A program made the translations under genes and the position numbers. From Clostridia bacterium (GTDB lineage Bacteria; Bacillota; Clostridia; Oscillospirales; RGIG577), in assembly GCA_017513095.1 (NCBI GenBank), contig JAFWDJ010000027.1, positions 1 through 40,240 of the forward strand: a DNA stretch of 40,240 bases, in the 5' to 3' direction. Under the pieces are notes generated by a model. It worked only from the letters and a program-made list of their open reading frames with translations. It had not been told where the DNA came from and did no database searches. Every line of letters begins with the position of its first letter. Position 1 is the stretch's first letter. Below, in pieces: positions 15,037 to 23,818 of the stretch.

Positions 15037-16341
15037 TCAATCTTCTGACGTTGCTAAAAAATCATTAATATTATCTATTGCCTCTTTGGATATCTCACGA
15101 CTAGCATATATTCTGCTGATACCTATCGGGTTTACGAGCGATGCAAGTATTACTGATTCCTCCATCAAATTCCCGACCTCCCCGGTTTTTTCTTCAACTA
15201 TCATTATACCTTTTCCGCTATCATCGTCGCGATTACCAACAAACGGAGTTAGTTTATGTGCGGCTTTATCGACACTGTCGTACATTACCTTATCGTTATA
15301 AATCTTTTCAAGATGGTTATATATTAACTTAATATTACGTTTTTCAAACTTTTCTCCATGAGCCTTTGACTCTTTAATACAAGTCATGACCTTTCGGTTT
15401 TTAAAATCAATGACTTGAGGCTCATTAGATTGCGAAATAAGATTAAGTACACGCACGTCATCCCATTTTACAAATTCATTTTCATCTTTTGGATATTTGC
15501 CACTCGGTAAAATAGTTTTTAAGCAACTTACTAACGCCTTATCTAAGTATCTTCTAGTCTTATGGAAATACACTTGAATAAACATAAAATAACGCGCTAA
15601 GATAAACTCTTCTAAAGCTTGAATACCTCCCCTTTCTATTGCAAGTTGTAGTGTATGTTCTTTTTTATAAGGCACCAAAGTGGAAACAAAGCGGTTCAAA
15701 TCATATTTTCCATAAGTAACTCCACAATAAAGAGAATCTCTTAAAAGATAATCCATCTTATCGCAATCCAATTCTCCATCCATAAAACTCCGCAAAAAGA
15801 AGAAGTCCGGAATAATAAACTTTTCATTTGTGATTTCTGTTCCCTCGTAAATCATCCAAATTAATTCAGGGGTTATGTCGTAAATATCTCCATATTTTAA
15901 TTTGAATTGTTTGCCAATATCCCTTATGTAATCCCCTATTTCCGTATTAAAAATAATACTTCTAGTATAATCTTCATGTTTGACTCCGTTTTCAAGCAGT
16001 TCCTCCGATGCATGTGAAAACGGAGCATGTCCCAAATCATGTGTAAGGCCTATTATGCGTAATATCTGACGATACCATGCCGTTTTGCACATATTCTCAT
16101 TATCATCATCAGAGAATAACTTAGTAGTTTTACTTGTAACCGCATCGAAAACACGAGATGTTAAATGCATAACTCCAAGTGAATGCCCAAAACGCGTATG
16201 CTCTGCTCCATGATATACCAAATATGTAGTTCCCAGTTGGTGAATATTTCTTAACCGTTGGAACGGTAGGGAATTAATAATTTTTAGTTCATCCTCAGAT
16301 ACTTCTATAAAACCGTGTACTGGATCCCTAAATTGGAACAT
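15037..16341 (-). CDS. HD-domain phosphohydrolase, YwfO/dNTPase-like
   Basis: 434 residues. The N-terminal FRDPVHGFIEVSEDELKII and LRNIHQLGTTYLVYHGAEH lead into the HD core: HTRFGHSLG, THDLGHAPFSHASEELL (the HD metal site), and the distal DKMDYLLRDSLYCGV with the last metal-ligand Asp. This layout is that of SAMHD1/dGTPase-related YwfO proteins, so dNTP hydrolysis is expected but unproven. It is AT-rich, 26 nt upstream of the ywgA-like gene, and flanked by 37-bp direct repeats. Such HD enzymes sometimes serve phage defence by nucleotide depletion; that is speculation here. Confidence 0.85.
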   Translation of the reverse strand: MFQFRDPVHGFIEVSEDELKIINSLPFQRLRNIHQLGTTYLVYHGAEHTRFGHSLGVMHLTSRVFDAVTSKTTKLFSDDDNENMCKTAWYRQILRIIGLTHDLGHAPFSHASEELLENGVKHEDYTRSIIFNTEIGDYIRDIGKQFKLKYGDIYDITPELIWMIYEGTEITNEKFIIPDFFFLRSFMDGELDCDKMDYLLRDSLYCGVTYGKYDLNRFVSTLVPYKKEHTLQLAIERGGIQALEEFILARYFMFIQVYFHKTRRYLDKALVSCLKTILPSGKYPKDENEFVKWDDVRVLNLISQSNEPQVIDFKNRKVMTCIKESKAHGEKFEKRNIKLIYNHLEKIYNDKVMYDSVDKAAHKLTPFVGNRDDDSGKGIMIVEEKTGEVGNLMEESVILASLVNPIGISRIYASREISKEAIDNINDFLATSED

Positions 16342-16432
16342 AAATAGTACTCCTGTTTCAAAAAATATAACTTTTCACAATATATATTATCAGAATAGAT
16401 TATCAATAACAATCCCTTTAAATACATTTTAC

Positions 16433-16469
16433 ACACAAAAAAGGCCGAACGTTCCCGTTCGGCCTTTCT
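16433..16469. repeat. 37-bp direct repeat with embedded terminator, copy 2
   Basis: Same sequence as 14444-14480. Here it directly follows the prophage amidase gene and serves as its terminator (GGCCGAACG-TTCC-CGTTCGGCC then T-run). It ends the long late operon. Confidence 0.85.
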
Positions 16470-17114
16470 TCACCCCATATTCCTCATCCGCCACATCATC
16501 GTGACGGCTTCTTCTCTCGTAACGGCCTCCCGAAGCCGCAGCGCACCGTTCTCGTCTCCCCTTAGTATCCCGTGCTCCACGGCCCACGAAACGGCCTCGC
16601 GCGCCCAATCCGACGGCGGCGCGTCCTTTTTCGCGTCGGCGGGATCGTCCGCCGCCTTTGATAAAATCCTCGCCTTCAGCACCTGCCACTCGTCCTCGTG
16701 CGAAACGTACCAGAGCGGACAGCGCTTGCCCGTCACGTCGTAATGCCTGAGAACGTCGGCGCAGCCGAAGCGCGCCGAAAGACTGCGGCAAAGCCACACG
16801 ACGCGCTCAAGCGTCGCGTCCGTTATCCTGCCGGACGCGTCCGGATGGCACATCTCTATCTGTATATACCGCCCGTTATAATACCCGTCCGACGTGCCGT
16901 ACGACTTCATGTCCGGCGGAATTATCTCGATTATCTCTCTGTCGTCGACAACGTAATTTACGCTCACGCGCTGATTCACGTTATGAAAATAATTCGCGTT
17001 CGCGGCCGCCGACGTGCCGGGATTGCCCACGTAGTGAAGTATTATCCCCACGGGCGACATCGCCTCACACGGATTGTTTATCCTCTTTTGTATGTGCCGC
17101 TTAATTATCTCCAT
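16470..17114 (-). CDS. Phage endolysin: N-acetylmuramoyl-L-alanine amidase with SLH-like tail
   Basis: 214 residues. The Amidase_2 fold has zinc ligands in the IILHYVG region and in HYDVTGKRCPL, the usual His and Cys/His ligands. It cleaves the muramoyl-alanine bond in peptidoglycan. Residues ~170-214 (REAVSWAVEHGIL...LRLREAVTREEAVTMMWRM) resemble one SLH module, likely for cell-wall attachment. It overlaps the holin gene by 14 nt and is the last gene of the prophage late operon. Confidence 0.92.
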   Translation of the reverse strand: MEIIKRHIQKRINNPCEAMSPVGIILHYVGNPGTSAAANANYFHNVNQRVSVNYVVDDREIIEIIPPDMKSYGTSDGYYNGRYIQIEMCHPDASGRITDATLERVVWLCRSLSARFGCADVLRHYDVTGKRCPLWYVSHEDEWQVLKARILSKAADDPADAKKDAPPSDWAREAVSWAVEHGILRGDENGALRLREAVTREEAVTMMWRMRNMG

Positions 17115-17301
17115 CCGAGACCTCCGGAAGACCCGCGACCGACGTACACAGCGACAATACCGCCGCGAGCGCAGCCGCCGAAAGCGCTGACCTCCAGTCG
17201 ACCTCGTTTAAAACGGCCGCGGTGCCTATCATAGCCGCCGCGCACTGACAGAACGTCTTCGCGGCGCGCACGCCCGCCGCCTTCCACCATTTTATATTCA
17301 T
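17101..17301 (-). CDS. Phage holin (r1t-type)
   Basis: 66 residues with two hydrophobic segments (TFCQCAAAMIGTAAVL and ALSAAALAAVLSLCTSVAG) and the ending AGLPEV typical of the r1t holin family. It forms membrane lesions to release the adjacent amidase. The ATG has GGGGGATC-type ribosome binding sequence upstream. Confidence 0.85.
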   Translation of the reverse strand: MNIKWWKAAGVRAAKTFCQCAAAMIGTAAVLNEVDWRSALSAAALAAVLSLCTSVAGLPEVSDGDN

Positions 17302-17314
17302 GCCGATCCCCCTT

Positions 17315-17626
17315 TCACGGCTTTATTTTAAGGCTTCGCACCTTCGCTATCAGCGTATCGAGATACCCATTGCCCGAAAGCTCATCGTGATATATCCTGT
17401 GCATCTCAATTAAGTCCTCAAGGCTTTCAAGGTCAATCTCTCCGTTCGCTATGTATCTCTTTCCCAAAAACTTTATGCGGTCGTATAAAAGAGCGCGCGT
17501 GCCCGCCTCCGCGCCGCCCCTTTTCTTCGCCCTCTGCAAAATCGCGCCCGCGACGGCGCTCACGGCGGCGGAAAGCGCGCCGCTTCCTATAACGGCGGCA
17601 ATAACTTCCGTTTCAAGCAATCTCAT
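17315..17626 (-). CDS. Small phage membrane-anchored protein of the lysis cluster
   Basis: 103 residues. An N-terminal hydrophobic helix (EVIAAVIGSGALSAAVSAVAGAIL) is followed by a basic patch and a charged helical region (LYDRIKFLGKRYIANGEIDLESLEDLIEMHRIYHDELSGNGYLDTL). This type is common just upstream of holin genes in Firmicutes phages. It may assist the holin, but no function is assigned. Confidence 0.7.
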   Translation of the reverse strand: MRLLETEVIAAVIGSGALSAAVSAVAGAILQRAKKRGGAEAGTRALLYDRIKFLGKRYIANGEIDLESLEDLIEMHRIYHDELSGNGYLDTLIAKVRSLKIKP

Positions 17627-17633
17627 TCCTCCT

Positions 17634-18134
17634 TTACGCGCCGATGGCGAAATACGAATAATTCACGCCCGACCTGCCGAGCGCATGTTCAAGGTGAGTA
17701 CCCGAATTTTCGTGTATCCAGTAAAACGTCACCGCGTTATTCTGCCACTGCGCGTCTATCGTCTCACCCGAATTTGCGTTGTACGACGCGACCGCCTTCG
17801 TCTGACCGTACATCACCGCGGCCTCAACGTGCAAGCCCGTCTCGCTTGCGATGAAAATAACGCGCGGCGTGAAATCGAACGAGAGCGTAACGTCCCCGCC
17901 CGTGCCCGCGTAGCTGCCTGCCGAAACGCGCGGCGCCGCCGCAACGGCGGCCGAAAGCGCGCTAATGCCGAGCGCGTCCTTCGCATTCGCGATGCTCGAC
18001 GCCGCAATAGCGCCGCCCGAGCCCGTAAAAACGGGCAGACCCGCCGTCTGCCCCGTCTGCAGCCTGTTCTCTATACCCGTAACCCTGTTTCTTAACGCCG
18101 TATCCGTCCCCGATACGTTTACCGAGCCTATCAT
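17634..18134 (-). CDS. Phage tail fibre distal/tip protein
   Basis: 166 residues. A short coiled N-terminus (DTALRNRVTGIENRLQTG) leads into a beta-rich receptor-tip-like domain (RVSAGSYAGTGGDVTLSFDFTPRVIFIAS) and an aromatic-rich end. It probably contacts the host surface. It lies between the collar fibre gene and the lysis genes, as expected for a host-recognition protein. Confidence 0.7.
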   Translation of the reverse strand: MIGSVNVSGTDTALRNRVTGIENRLQTGQTAGLPVFTGSGGAIAASSIANAKDALGISALSAAVAAAPRVSAGSYAGTGGDVTLSFDFTPRVIFIASETGLHVEAAVMYGQTKAVASYNANSGETIDAQWQNNAVTFYWIHENSGTHLEHALGRSGVNYSYFAIGA

Positions 18135-18168
18135 GTGCCAAACGCTCCTTTCCCCATGATCGCGCGCA

Positions 18169-18891
18169 TTACGACGCGCCCGCCGAAAGCCCGCCGCATA
18201 TGAGATAGCACCGCGCCTTTATCACAGACGCGGGTACGCTCTGCGAATAAAGCCTTATCCCCCCGTCGAACGTCTCGGCGGCGGGACAAATGCCCGCAGC
18301 TTCCGCGGCGCTTACACTTTCCTCTTTTATTACAACGTGCGGCAGCATATCCGCGCCGACGCTCGCGCGCGTGACCTCGCAAACGTATGCGTACCCCTGC
18401 GAAACGCCGCTTCGCGTCTGCCACGATGACACGGGCGCCTCAAAATCGAAGCCGCTTACCGCGCCGGACTGCGGCATGACAAGCACGTCGAGCGCCGAGG
18501 CGTCCTCCACGGCGATATGCATGACTACCGAAAGACGGCCGAACGCGCCCGCGCCCGGATGCGCCGTATCGGGCAGATTGCCCACGGCCACAAGCGTGCC
18601 GTCCCCCGTAAAAACGCCCACCTCGCGCGCCGTGAAGGCCGCGCCCGTCGGCGGTATGCTTATTTCTATATCCATCACGTTCGGCGCGTCCGCATTTAGA
18701 TACGCGCCCGCAATCGCTATGCGGCGGCATTCGCGCACAAGCGCCGTCTGCGATGCCTGCGGCAGATAATACGCGCCGCCTCCGTCTCCCACCGCCGCCT
18801 CGGTTATCAAAAGCCTCTCGCCCGAAATCACGCTCTGCGCGATCAGGGCCGCGCCCTCATTCGTTACAACTGTTTTATATATATTCGACAT
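18169..18891 (-). CDS. Phage tail-collar fibre protein (DUF3751-like)
   Basis: 240 residues. The N-terminus YKTVVTNEGAALIAQSVISGERLLITEAAVGDGGG is typical of the baseplate-attaching domain of contractile-tail fibres. IPPTGAAFTAREVGVFTGDGTLVAVGNLPDT is the following conserved stretch. It is shorter than many fibres; receptor binding probably resides in the next gene (17634-18134). Confidence 0.85.
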   Translation of the reverse strand: MSNIYKTVVTNEGAALIAQSVISGERLLITEAAVGDGGGAYYLPQASQTALVRECRRIAIAGAYLNADAPNVMDIEISIPPTGAAFTAREVGVFTGDGTLVAVGNLPDTAHPGAGAFGRLSVVMHIAVEDASALDVLVMPQSGAVSGFDFEAPVSSWQTRSGVSQGYAYVCEVTRASVGADMLPHVVIKEESVSAAEAAGICPAAETFDGGIRLYSQSVPASVIKARCYLICGGLSAGAS

Positions 18892-18908
18892 ATCTCACTC
18901 CCCGCAAA

Positions 18909-19442
18909 TTAACCGGGCCAGACCTCCGCCCGTATTTTGTACTCAATATACGCGCCCGCACCCGTGCGCGACGACGTTTTTACCCTCGTGCCTATCTTAT
19001 ACAAAAGCGCCGCGGGACACGCCTCCTCCAATGCGGGCGCGATCTCCGTTTTAAGCCGCTCCGCATTCGCGAGCGCGTTCCCGTCAAGCATCACCTCAAG
19101 AGTATAGCCGTCCGCGCTCTCGCTGTGCGCGCCTGTGCCGCACATCTTATCGAGCCAAAGCCCGAGCCACCTCATCGTAAGCGGCATATCGTTAAACCAC
19201 ATCGCCGACACGCGCGAGCGCCGGCGCTCCAGACTGTCGGTGCCCTTCGGCACGATGCCCATCATAGCCTCGGCGCGCGAAATGCCGTATTCGTCGGCGG
19301 TATATATGAACTGATTTGAAAGCGCGCGGTCGGTCTCGTCCCAAAGGCTCTCAAATTCCGCCTGCTCTCCCGAGCAGAGCGCCTCGTAAACGTCGAACCT
19401 GCGGATGAAATACGGCAGATAATCTATGATCCTTCTCTCCAT
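18909..19442 (-). CDS. Phage baseplate protein, XkdU/DUF2313
   Basis: 177 residues beginning ERRIIDYLPYFIRRFDVYEAL, with the conserved SLWDETDRALSNQFIYTADEYGI and GIVPKGTDSLERRRSRVSAMW segments of PBSX XkdU / Mu gp48-like proteins. It connects baseplate and fibre. Good ribosome binding site AAAGGAGG. It follows XkdT, the usual order. Confidence 0.85.
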   Translation of the reverse strand: MERRIIDYLPYFIRRFDVYEALCSGEQAEFESLWDETDRALSNQFIYTADEYGISRAEAMMGIVPKGTDSLERRRSRVSAMWFNDMPLTMRWLGLWLDKMCGTGAHSESADGYTLEVMLDGNALANAERLKTEIAPALEEACPAALLYKIGTRVKTSSRTGAGAYIEYKIRAEVWPG

Positions 19443-19454
19443 GCCGCGCCTCCT

Positions 19455-20666
19455 TTATATTCGGGAAAGCTCCAAAAGCACGGGTATCACGTCCGCGCCG
19501 AGCGTAAGATTTTCGGTCGCGCCGTTTATGAATGCGCCCGTTACGTCCACGATGCCGCCTATTGACAAAAGCCGCGTTTCAATCTGCGAAAGCCGCACCG
19601 TTATCGGCGCGCCCGCGTCCGCCCAGCCCGAGGCGAGCTCCGAAAAATACGCGCGCACCGCGTCCGCGGCATACCCGCTTACGTCGTCCCAGAGATACCC
19701 GTCCGAAAGCTGCACGCTCACTCCTACCGAAAGCGCCGCCTCACCGACGCCCTCTACGGTCACGACGTGTCCCATCGGCGCAAGGCCCAGACCCTCGCCG
19801 GGATACTCGCGCGGATCGACGGCCTGTTGCACCGCCAGCACGAGCGCGTCCGACGGCTTTTCAAAGCCCGAGTCGATGATAACAGCCCTTACCGTGCCTC
19901 CCACGGTAAGAAGGCCGCCTTCGGCCGCCTCATAAACGGCCGAAAGCCACGACGCCACGTCCGCAGGCGCGCTTTGCTCCTCTATCCATCCGGCGGCGTC
20001 CGCGGGCGGGCGAAGGGATGAAACGTCCAGCCCCGCGTTCCATGCCCTGTATACCTTCACGCCGCCCACGCCCGCCATAGAGCCTATCTTTTCTATATAA
20101 TCGGCGCGGTTCCCGCCGAAGGCTCTCCTTTTAAGGCTGTCGATATAGCGCCTCCGAAGACTTTCCGTATCCTCCTCGTCCTCGCCCGGGATAAGCACGC
20201 CCGAAACGGCGCAAGACTCAAGCCCCTGTATATACTCAATCGGTATCACGTCGCCCGAGACGACGTTTCCGGCCTCGCCCGCCGTTTCGCACGTCATCTC
20301 AAAACGGCCGCCGCCAAGATCGCCCGACACGGCGTAATTCTTACTCCCCAGAGAAAAGCGCGTCCCCTCGGGCAGCGAAAGCGTATCGGGCGATACCAAA
20401 AGCTCAAGCTTCGCACATGTCGCCGCCCTCGGCTCTATCCCGCGCTCGGCCGCGCGAAGTATAAGATAACGGCGCGACGCCGTATCGGCGAACGTCTCCT
20501 TTAATATCGCGTCGAGCGCGATATATACGTTCACAAGCTCCGCCGCCGCGGGCGCGTGGGCAAGCCATAAAAGCGATCCCTCCCTTCTGTCCGTGCCGGG
20601 ACGCGCGCCCAAGGCGCGCTCAAGCATACGTTCGAGTATCGCCTCGTATGTCTCGTTTTCATACAT
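19455..20666 (-). CDS. Baseplate J/gp47 family protein (XkdT)
   Basis: About 403 residues. The N-terminus YENETYEAILERMLERALGARPGTDRREGS and the later DTESLRRRYIDSLKRRAFGGNRADYIEKI are hallmarks of baseplate wedge protein J. The ATG at 20666 overlaps the preceding stop as TGATG and has GGAGGTGA upstream. It is essential for a contractile baseplate. Confidence 0.93.
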   Translation of the reverse strand: MYENETYEAILERMLERALGARPGTDRREGSLLWLAHAPAAAELVNVYIALDAILKETFADTASRRYLILRAAERGIEPRAATCAKLELLVSPDTLSLPEGTRFSLGSKNYAVSGDLGGGRFEMTCETAGEAGNVVSGDVIPIEYIQGLESCAVSGVLIPGEDEEDTESLRRRYIDSLKRRAFGGNRADYIEKIGSMAGVGGVKVYRAWNAGLDVSSLRPPADAAGWIEEQSAPADVASWLSAVYEAAEGGLLTVGGTVRAVIIDSGFEKPSDALVLAVQQAVDPREYPGEGLGLAPMGHVVTVEGVGEAALSVGVSVQLSDGYLWDDVSGYAADAVRAYFSELASGWADAGAPITVRLSQIETRLLSIGGIVDVTGAFINGATENLTLGADVIPVLLELSRI

Positions 20667-21067
20667 CAAAGCGTCACCTCCGTTTCGGCGGGCAGCTCCC
20701 CGTATACGCTCACAACGGTAAACGTCACGCGAAGACGGTTCTTTTGCGCGTCAAAGGCGAAATCCTTCACTTCTGTTATGCGGTCGTCCGTAAGAAGCGC
20801 CTCGCGTATCATCCTCTCCGCCTCGGGTATGCAGTAATGCATATCGCGCCCTATGAGGCTTAGTATCTCCGAGCCGTAATTCCACGAATGTATAAGCCAC
20901 TCGTAGCGCTTCGTCGAAAGCATCATAAAGACCGCCTGCTCGAGCGCCCGGATGCCGTCTGCGGCGCCTCCCACCGTATTATTATCATGATTTAACAAAA
21001 AAGTGCCCGACGGACGCGTCCCCGTCTTAATATCCGCCCCGAGAGCATCCGAAATATCAGGTATCAA
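20666..21067 (-). CDS. DUF2634 baseplate wedge protein (XkdS)
   Basis: About 133 residues with GTFLLNHDNN, the RALEQAVFMMLSTKRYEWLI segment and the helical GRDMHYCIPEAERMI region, as in XkdS / gp25-like lysozyme-fold proteins. I choose a TTG start at 21067 because AAAGGAGGGG lies just upstream of it. The ATG at 21091 precedes that site. Confidence 0.85.
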   Translation of the reverse strand: MIPDISDALGADIKTGTRPSGTFLLNHDNNTVGGAADGIRALEQAVFMMLSTKRYEWLIHSWNYGSEILSLIGRDMHYCIPEAERMIREALLTDDRITEVKDFAFDAQKNRLRVTFTVVSVYGELPAETEVTL

Positions 21068-21353
21068 AAGCTCCCCTCCTTTGATTTTCATTTCGCGAAA
21101 GAATATCGAGTAATAAAAGCCGCTTTCCGCCCTGAAGCCTGATCAGCACCGCCGTATCGCCCGAAGCTAACGCCTCTTTTTTAAGCCTCTCGGTAAAAAT
21201 GATCATCCGCTCCGTATATACGGCCTTCTGCTCCGTCTGTATTTTAAACGGCTCCTCCGATATCACGCGCCCGAATACGACGCAGACGGGCTTTGCCGCC
21301 TCGTAAGCCTCAAGCGCCGCCGTTTTTATAAGCTCCACCGCGTCATACAACAA
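21057..21353 (-). CDS. DUF2577 phage protein (XkdR)
   Basis: About 98 residues. LLYDAVELIKTAALEAYEAAKPVCVVFGRVI and DTAVLIRLQGGKRLLLLDIL fit the XkdR family of small baseplate-hub proteins. The start is a TTG at 21353 or 21350, behind GGAGGTGAT. A GTG at 21359 lies within that binding site and is unlikely. It overlaps genes on both sides. Confidence 0.8.
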   Translation of the reverse strand: MLYDAVELIKTAALEAYEAAKPVCVVFGRVISEEPFKIQTEQKAVYTERMIIFTERLKKEALASGDTAVLIRLQGGKRLLLLDILSRNENQRRGAFDT

Positions 21354-22305
21354 AATCACCTCCGCCGAGCGTCAAGTCCATAAAATGACCGCCGCCCTCA
21401 AATATATGCGTAACGCGCTCCGCGGTCATATAGCCGTTTTGCACGATATCGCCCAAATCGAGCGAAACGGGCATCACGCTTCCGCCTCTGACGCGCGCGT
21501 CGCCGAACGCGCCGCGCACCGAAAGCCGCCTCTTTTTCGATTTGTAAACGGAAAGAAGCGTGCGGGCGCGCTCCGTCGCCCCCGTATCGTCGCCTATTCG
21601 CGCGTAAAAGCCCAGCACGCCCCACTTTTTAATGCCTTCCTCGTCCTTTGCGGTAAACCTCTCGTTTATCCCCGAGCGCTTATCGGAATGAACGAGGCTA
21701 ATCACGTTATACGTCCCTTCATCTATGCCCGACTCGTATCTAATGTCACGCGCGCTCTCTTTATCTATCACGGTATCGAGCCTCAGCGAATTTATATTCT
21801 TCAGCGTAAGCCTCCCCGCGTCGTCGTAGAGAACGAAACGCCTTCCCGTATTTTCAAACGTCTCGTCAAGCGCGCCCTGCATTATATCGAAAAGCGTGCG
21901 GTCCTGCTCGTCGATAATATCTATAACGTAGCCCGTATCCTCTATTTCGCCCAGCCTAAGTCTGTAATCCTCCGAAAGCCTCCGTATAAGCTCCGAGGCC
22001 GTAATCCCCTCGCCCACGAATGTGTCGCGGTTTTTGAGATAGCGAAGCTGATCGTACGCCGTAACGCCTATCACGCCGTCCTTTGTGCGCCTCTTTGAAA
22101 AGACGTACCCCGAAAAAACGACCGCCTCACCTACCGAAAGCGTAACGCAATTGCCCTCCGTAAAATCTATAACGCCGTCCTTTAATACGTTAAACTCAAG
22201 CCTGCCGGGGCTTCCCTTTCTTGAAAGCTCAAGCTTCGTTTTTCCGACCGTCACGGGGCTGTATATTTCGCCGCCGTTTTGTATCAATATCCTTGTCTCC
22301 GCCAT
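21343..22305 (-). CDS. Phage hub/late control D-like protein (XkdQ)
   Basis: 320 residues matching the XkdQ/YqbQ family (hub spike, gp27-like). Segments seen are RILIQNGGEIYSPVTVGKTKLELSRKG-type start, GYVFSKRRTKDGVIGVTAYDQLRYLKNRDTF, and TASELIRRLSEDYRL. The ATG overlaps the upstream LysM gene stop (TAATG), indicating coupling. Confidence 0.88.
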   Translation of the reverse strand: MAETRILIQNGGEIYSPVTVGKTKLELSRKGSPGRLEFNVLKDGVIDFTEGNCVTLSVGEAVVFSGYVFSKRRTKDGVIGVTAYDQLRYLKNRDTFVGEGITASELIRRLSEDYRLRLGEIEDTGYVIDIIDEQDRTLFDIMQGALDETFENTGRRFVLYDDAGRLTLKNINSLRLDTVIDKESARDIRYESGIDEGTYNVISLVHSDKRSGINERFTAKDEEGIKKWGVLGFYARIGDDTGATERARTLLSVYKSKKRRLSVRGAFGDARVRGGSVMPVSLDLGDIVQNGYMTAERVTHIFEGGGHFMDLTLGGGDFVV

Positions 22306-22961
22306 TACGCCCCCCTCGGCAGTATAAGCACCTGCCCCGGATATATAAGCGAGGGATTTGATATTTTGTCGCGGTTAAGCTCATATATCTCCTTATATCG
22401 CGACCCGTCGCCCAGCTCCTTTTTGGCTATGTTCCAAAGGCTGTCGCCGCGCTTTACTGTATACGACGCGGCGGCGGGCGCATTGGCGCTCTCCCTCGCC
22501 GCCGCATCGTCGTAATAAGCTTTCCCGCCGCTTACCGATACCTTTTTCGTGCCGAATATCTTATACTGCCGAAGCTTAAGCGCCGCCCTTACGTCAAACC
22601 CGTCCGCCGCGTCGTCCGTTAGCGTATAATCCTCAAGCGAGACCGTCATATTCGTATAAAAAAGCGTCCGCCCGTCCGTTTTTGTTCTGTTGAGTATCCA
22701 CTGAAACGGCGACTTATTCTCCTTTAAGCGCGCGAACAGCGAAATATAATACTTCGGCGGCTTCTTCTCAAGCGAAAAGGGATAGGCAGACTGCGGCAAA
22801 AGAAGCGTAAACGAGACCTCGCAGAGGCCGCGGCTTTTTATGAGATTTATCTCCTCGCCCGAAATAAGCGTCATGCTCTCGTTTCTGTTTTTTATCTTTA
22901 TCGTGACGCGCTCGGGCGTCACGGGCATAAGCTCGCCCGCAAGATACATTTTATAAGCCAT
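22305..22961 (-). CDS. Phage LysM baseplate protein (XkdP)
   Basis: 218 residues starting MAYKMYLAGELMPVTPE. The C-terminal LysM domain YTVKRGDSLWNIAKKEL...IYPGQVLILP binds glycan or acts as a tail-assembly module, as in XkdP. The start at 22961 overlaps the tape measure stop (TAATG). A more upstream in-frame start is not favoured. Confidence 0.9.
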   Translation of the reverse strand: MAYKMYLAGELMPVTPERVTIKIKNRNESMTLISGEEINLIKSRGLCEVSFTLLLPQSAYPFSLEKKPPKYYISLFARLKENKSPFQWILNRTKTDGRTLFYTNMTVSLEDYTLTDDAADGFDVRAALKLRQYKIFGTKKVSVSGGKAYYDDAAARESANAPAAASYTVKRGDSLWNIAKKELGDGSRYKEIYELNRDKISNPSLIYPGQVLILPRGA

Positions 22962-23800
22962 TATCTGTGCACCCCCTCCGCCGACATATAAAGCCGCCTT
23001 GCAAAATCTTCGGCCCACGCGTCCATAACGGCATCAATATCGGTATCCGCGCCGATATGGTTCTCATTGTGCTGCTCCACGCTTATATGCGTCTGCGAAA
23101 AGCTCTGAGACGGCCTTATTACCTCGCTTTCCCGCAAGGCCTCAAGCTCCGCACGCGTCTTTAACGCGCCCGTGCCGCCGGTCTGCGCGGCCTTCTCCCC
23201 CTGCCGCGCCAAATCAAAGGAAACGCCGCCCGCGCCGTAAACGCGCGCCGCCGCATTCTGCGTAAGAACCGGCGCGTGCGCGCGCTCCGAAATGCTCCGG
23301 CGCACGGAAGCGTCCCGAAGAAGGGATGCCTTCGCGCGGGGCGCGCCCAAACTTTGCCCCGCGCTAACCCCTTTTTCGCCGCGTACGCGGCTTTCGCCCG
23401 AAACGACGGCACTCTTACTCTTCGCGCCCTTCGTCACGCTTTCAAAAACGCGTCCCGGCGCCGCCTTTCGCACCGCGGATACACGATCCGCCGGCGTTCT
23501 CGCCTTCTTTCGCTCGTTTTCGCATATATTATGTAAACTCGATACCGCCGCACGAATGCCGCTTCGCTCTCCGGCCGTCACGATGCCCTGCGGGCGGCTT
23601 TTATCCTTTCGCGCCGCCGAAGCCGCCGAAAACGGCGCGCCCGCGAAAAATACGCTCCTTCGCGCCGCGTCGGACGCACGCGCGGGAAAATTAAGCGCCG
23701 CCCCCGCTCCTTTTAAACGCTCTGCTCTGTCAAAGCCGCTCTTCGCCGCGCGCCTCACTCGCCGCATAAGATTTATCGCCGCTTTTGTAATAATTATCAC
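22961..23800 (-). CDS. Very short tail tape measure protein (XkdO-like)
   Basis: Up to 279 residues, basic, rich in Ala/Arg/Lys/Ser, with no long hydrophobic region. The last ~40 residues (ISVEQHNENHIGADTDIDAVMDAWAEDFARRLYM) match the usual C-terminal end of XkdO-like tape measures. Its position, after the tail chaperones and before the LysM gene, is that of the tape measure. XkdO proteins often exceed 1000 residues, so this one is natively short or internally deleted. Start uncertain: the GTG at 23800 directly abuts GGGGG, so ATT codons at 23794/23791 or the ATG at 23767 are alternatives. Confidence 0.7.
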   Translation of the reverse strand: MIIITKAAINLMRRVRRAAKSGFDRAERLKGAGAALNFPARASDAARRSVFFAGAPFSAASAARKDKSRPQGIVTAGERSGIRAAVSSLHNICENERKKARTPADRVSAVRKAAPGRVFESVTKGAKSKSAVVSGESRVRGEKGVSAGQSLGAPRAKASLLRDASVRRSISERAHAPVLTQNAAARVYGAGGVSFDLARQGEKAAQTGGTGALKTRAELEALRESEVIRPSQSFSQTHISVEQHNENHIGADTDIDAVMDAWAEDFARRLYMSAEGVHR

Positions 23801-23818
23801 CCCCCGAAACGGCCGCCG

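Noticed and set aside
14444-16469. The 37-bp direct repeats as CRISPR repeats or phage att core
   Set aside because: Only two copies with a terminator stem; better explained as a duplicated terminator, although a role in insertion of the cassette remains possible.
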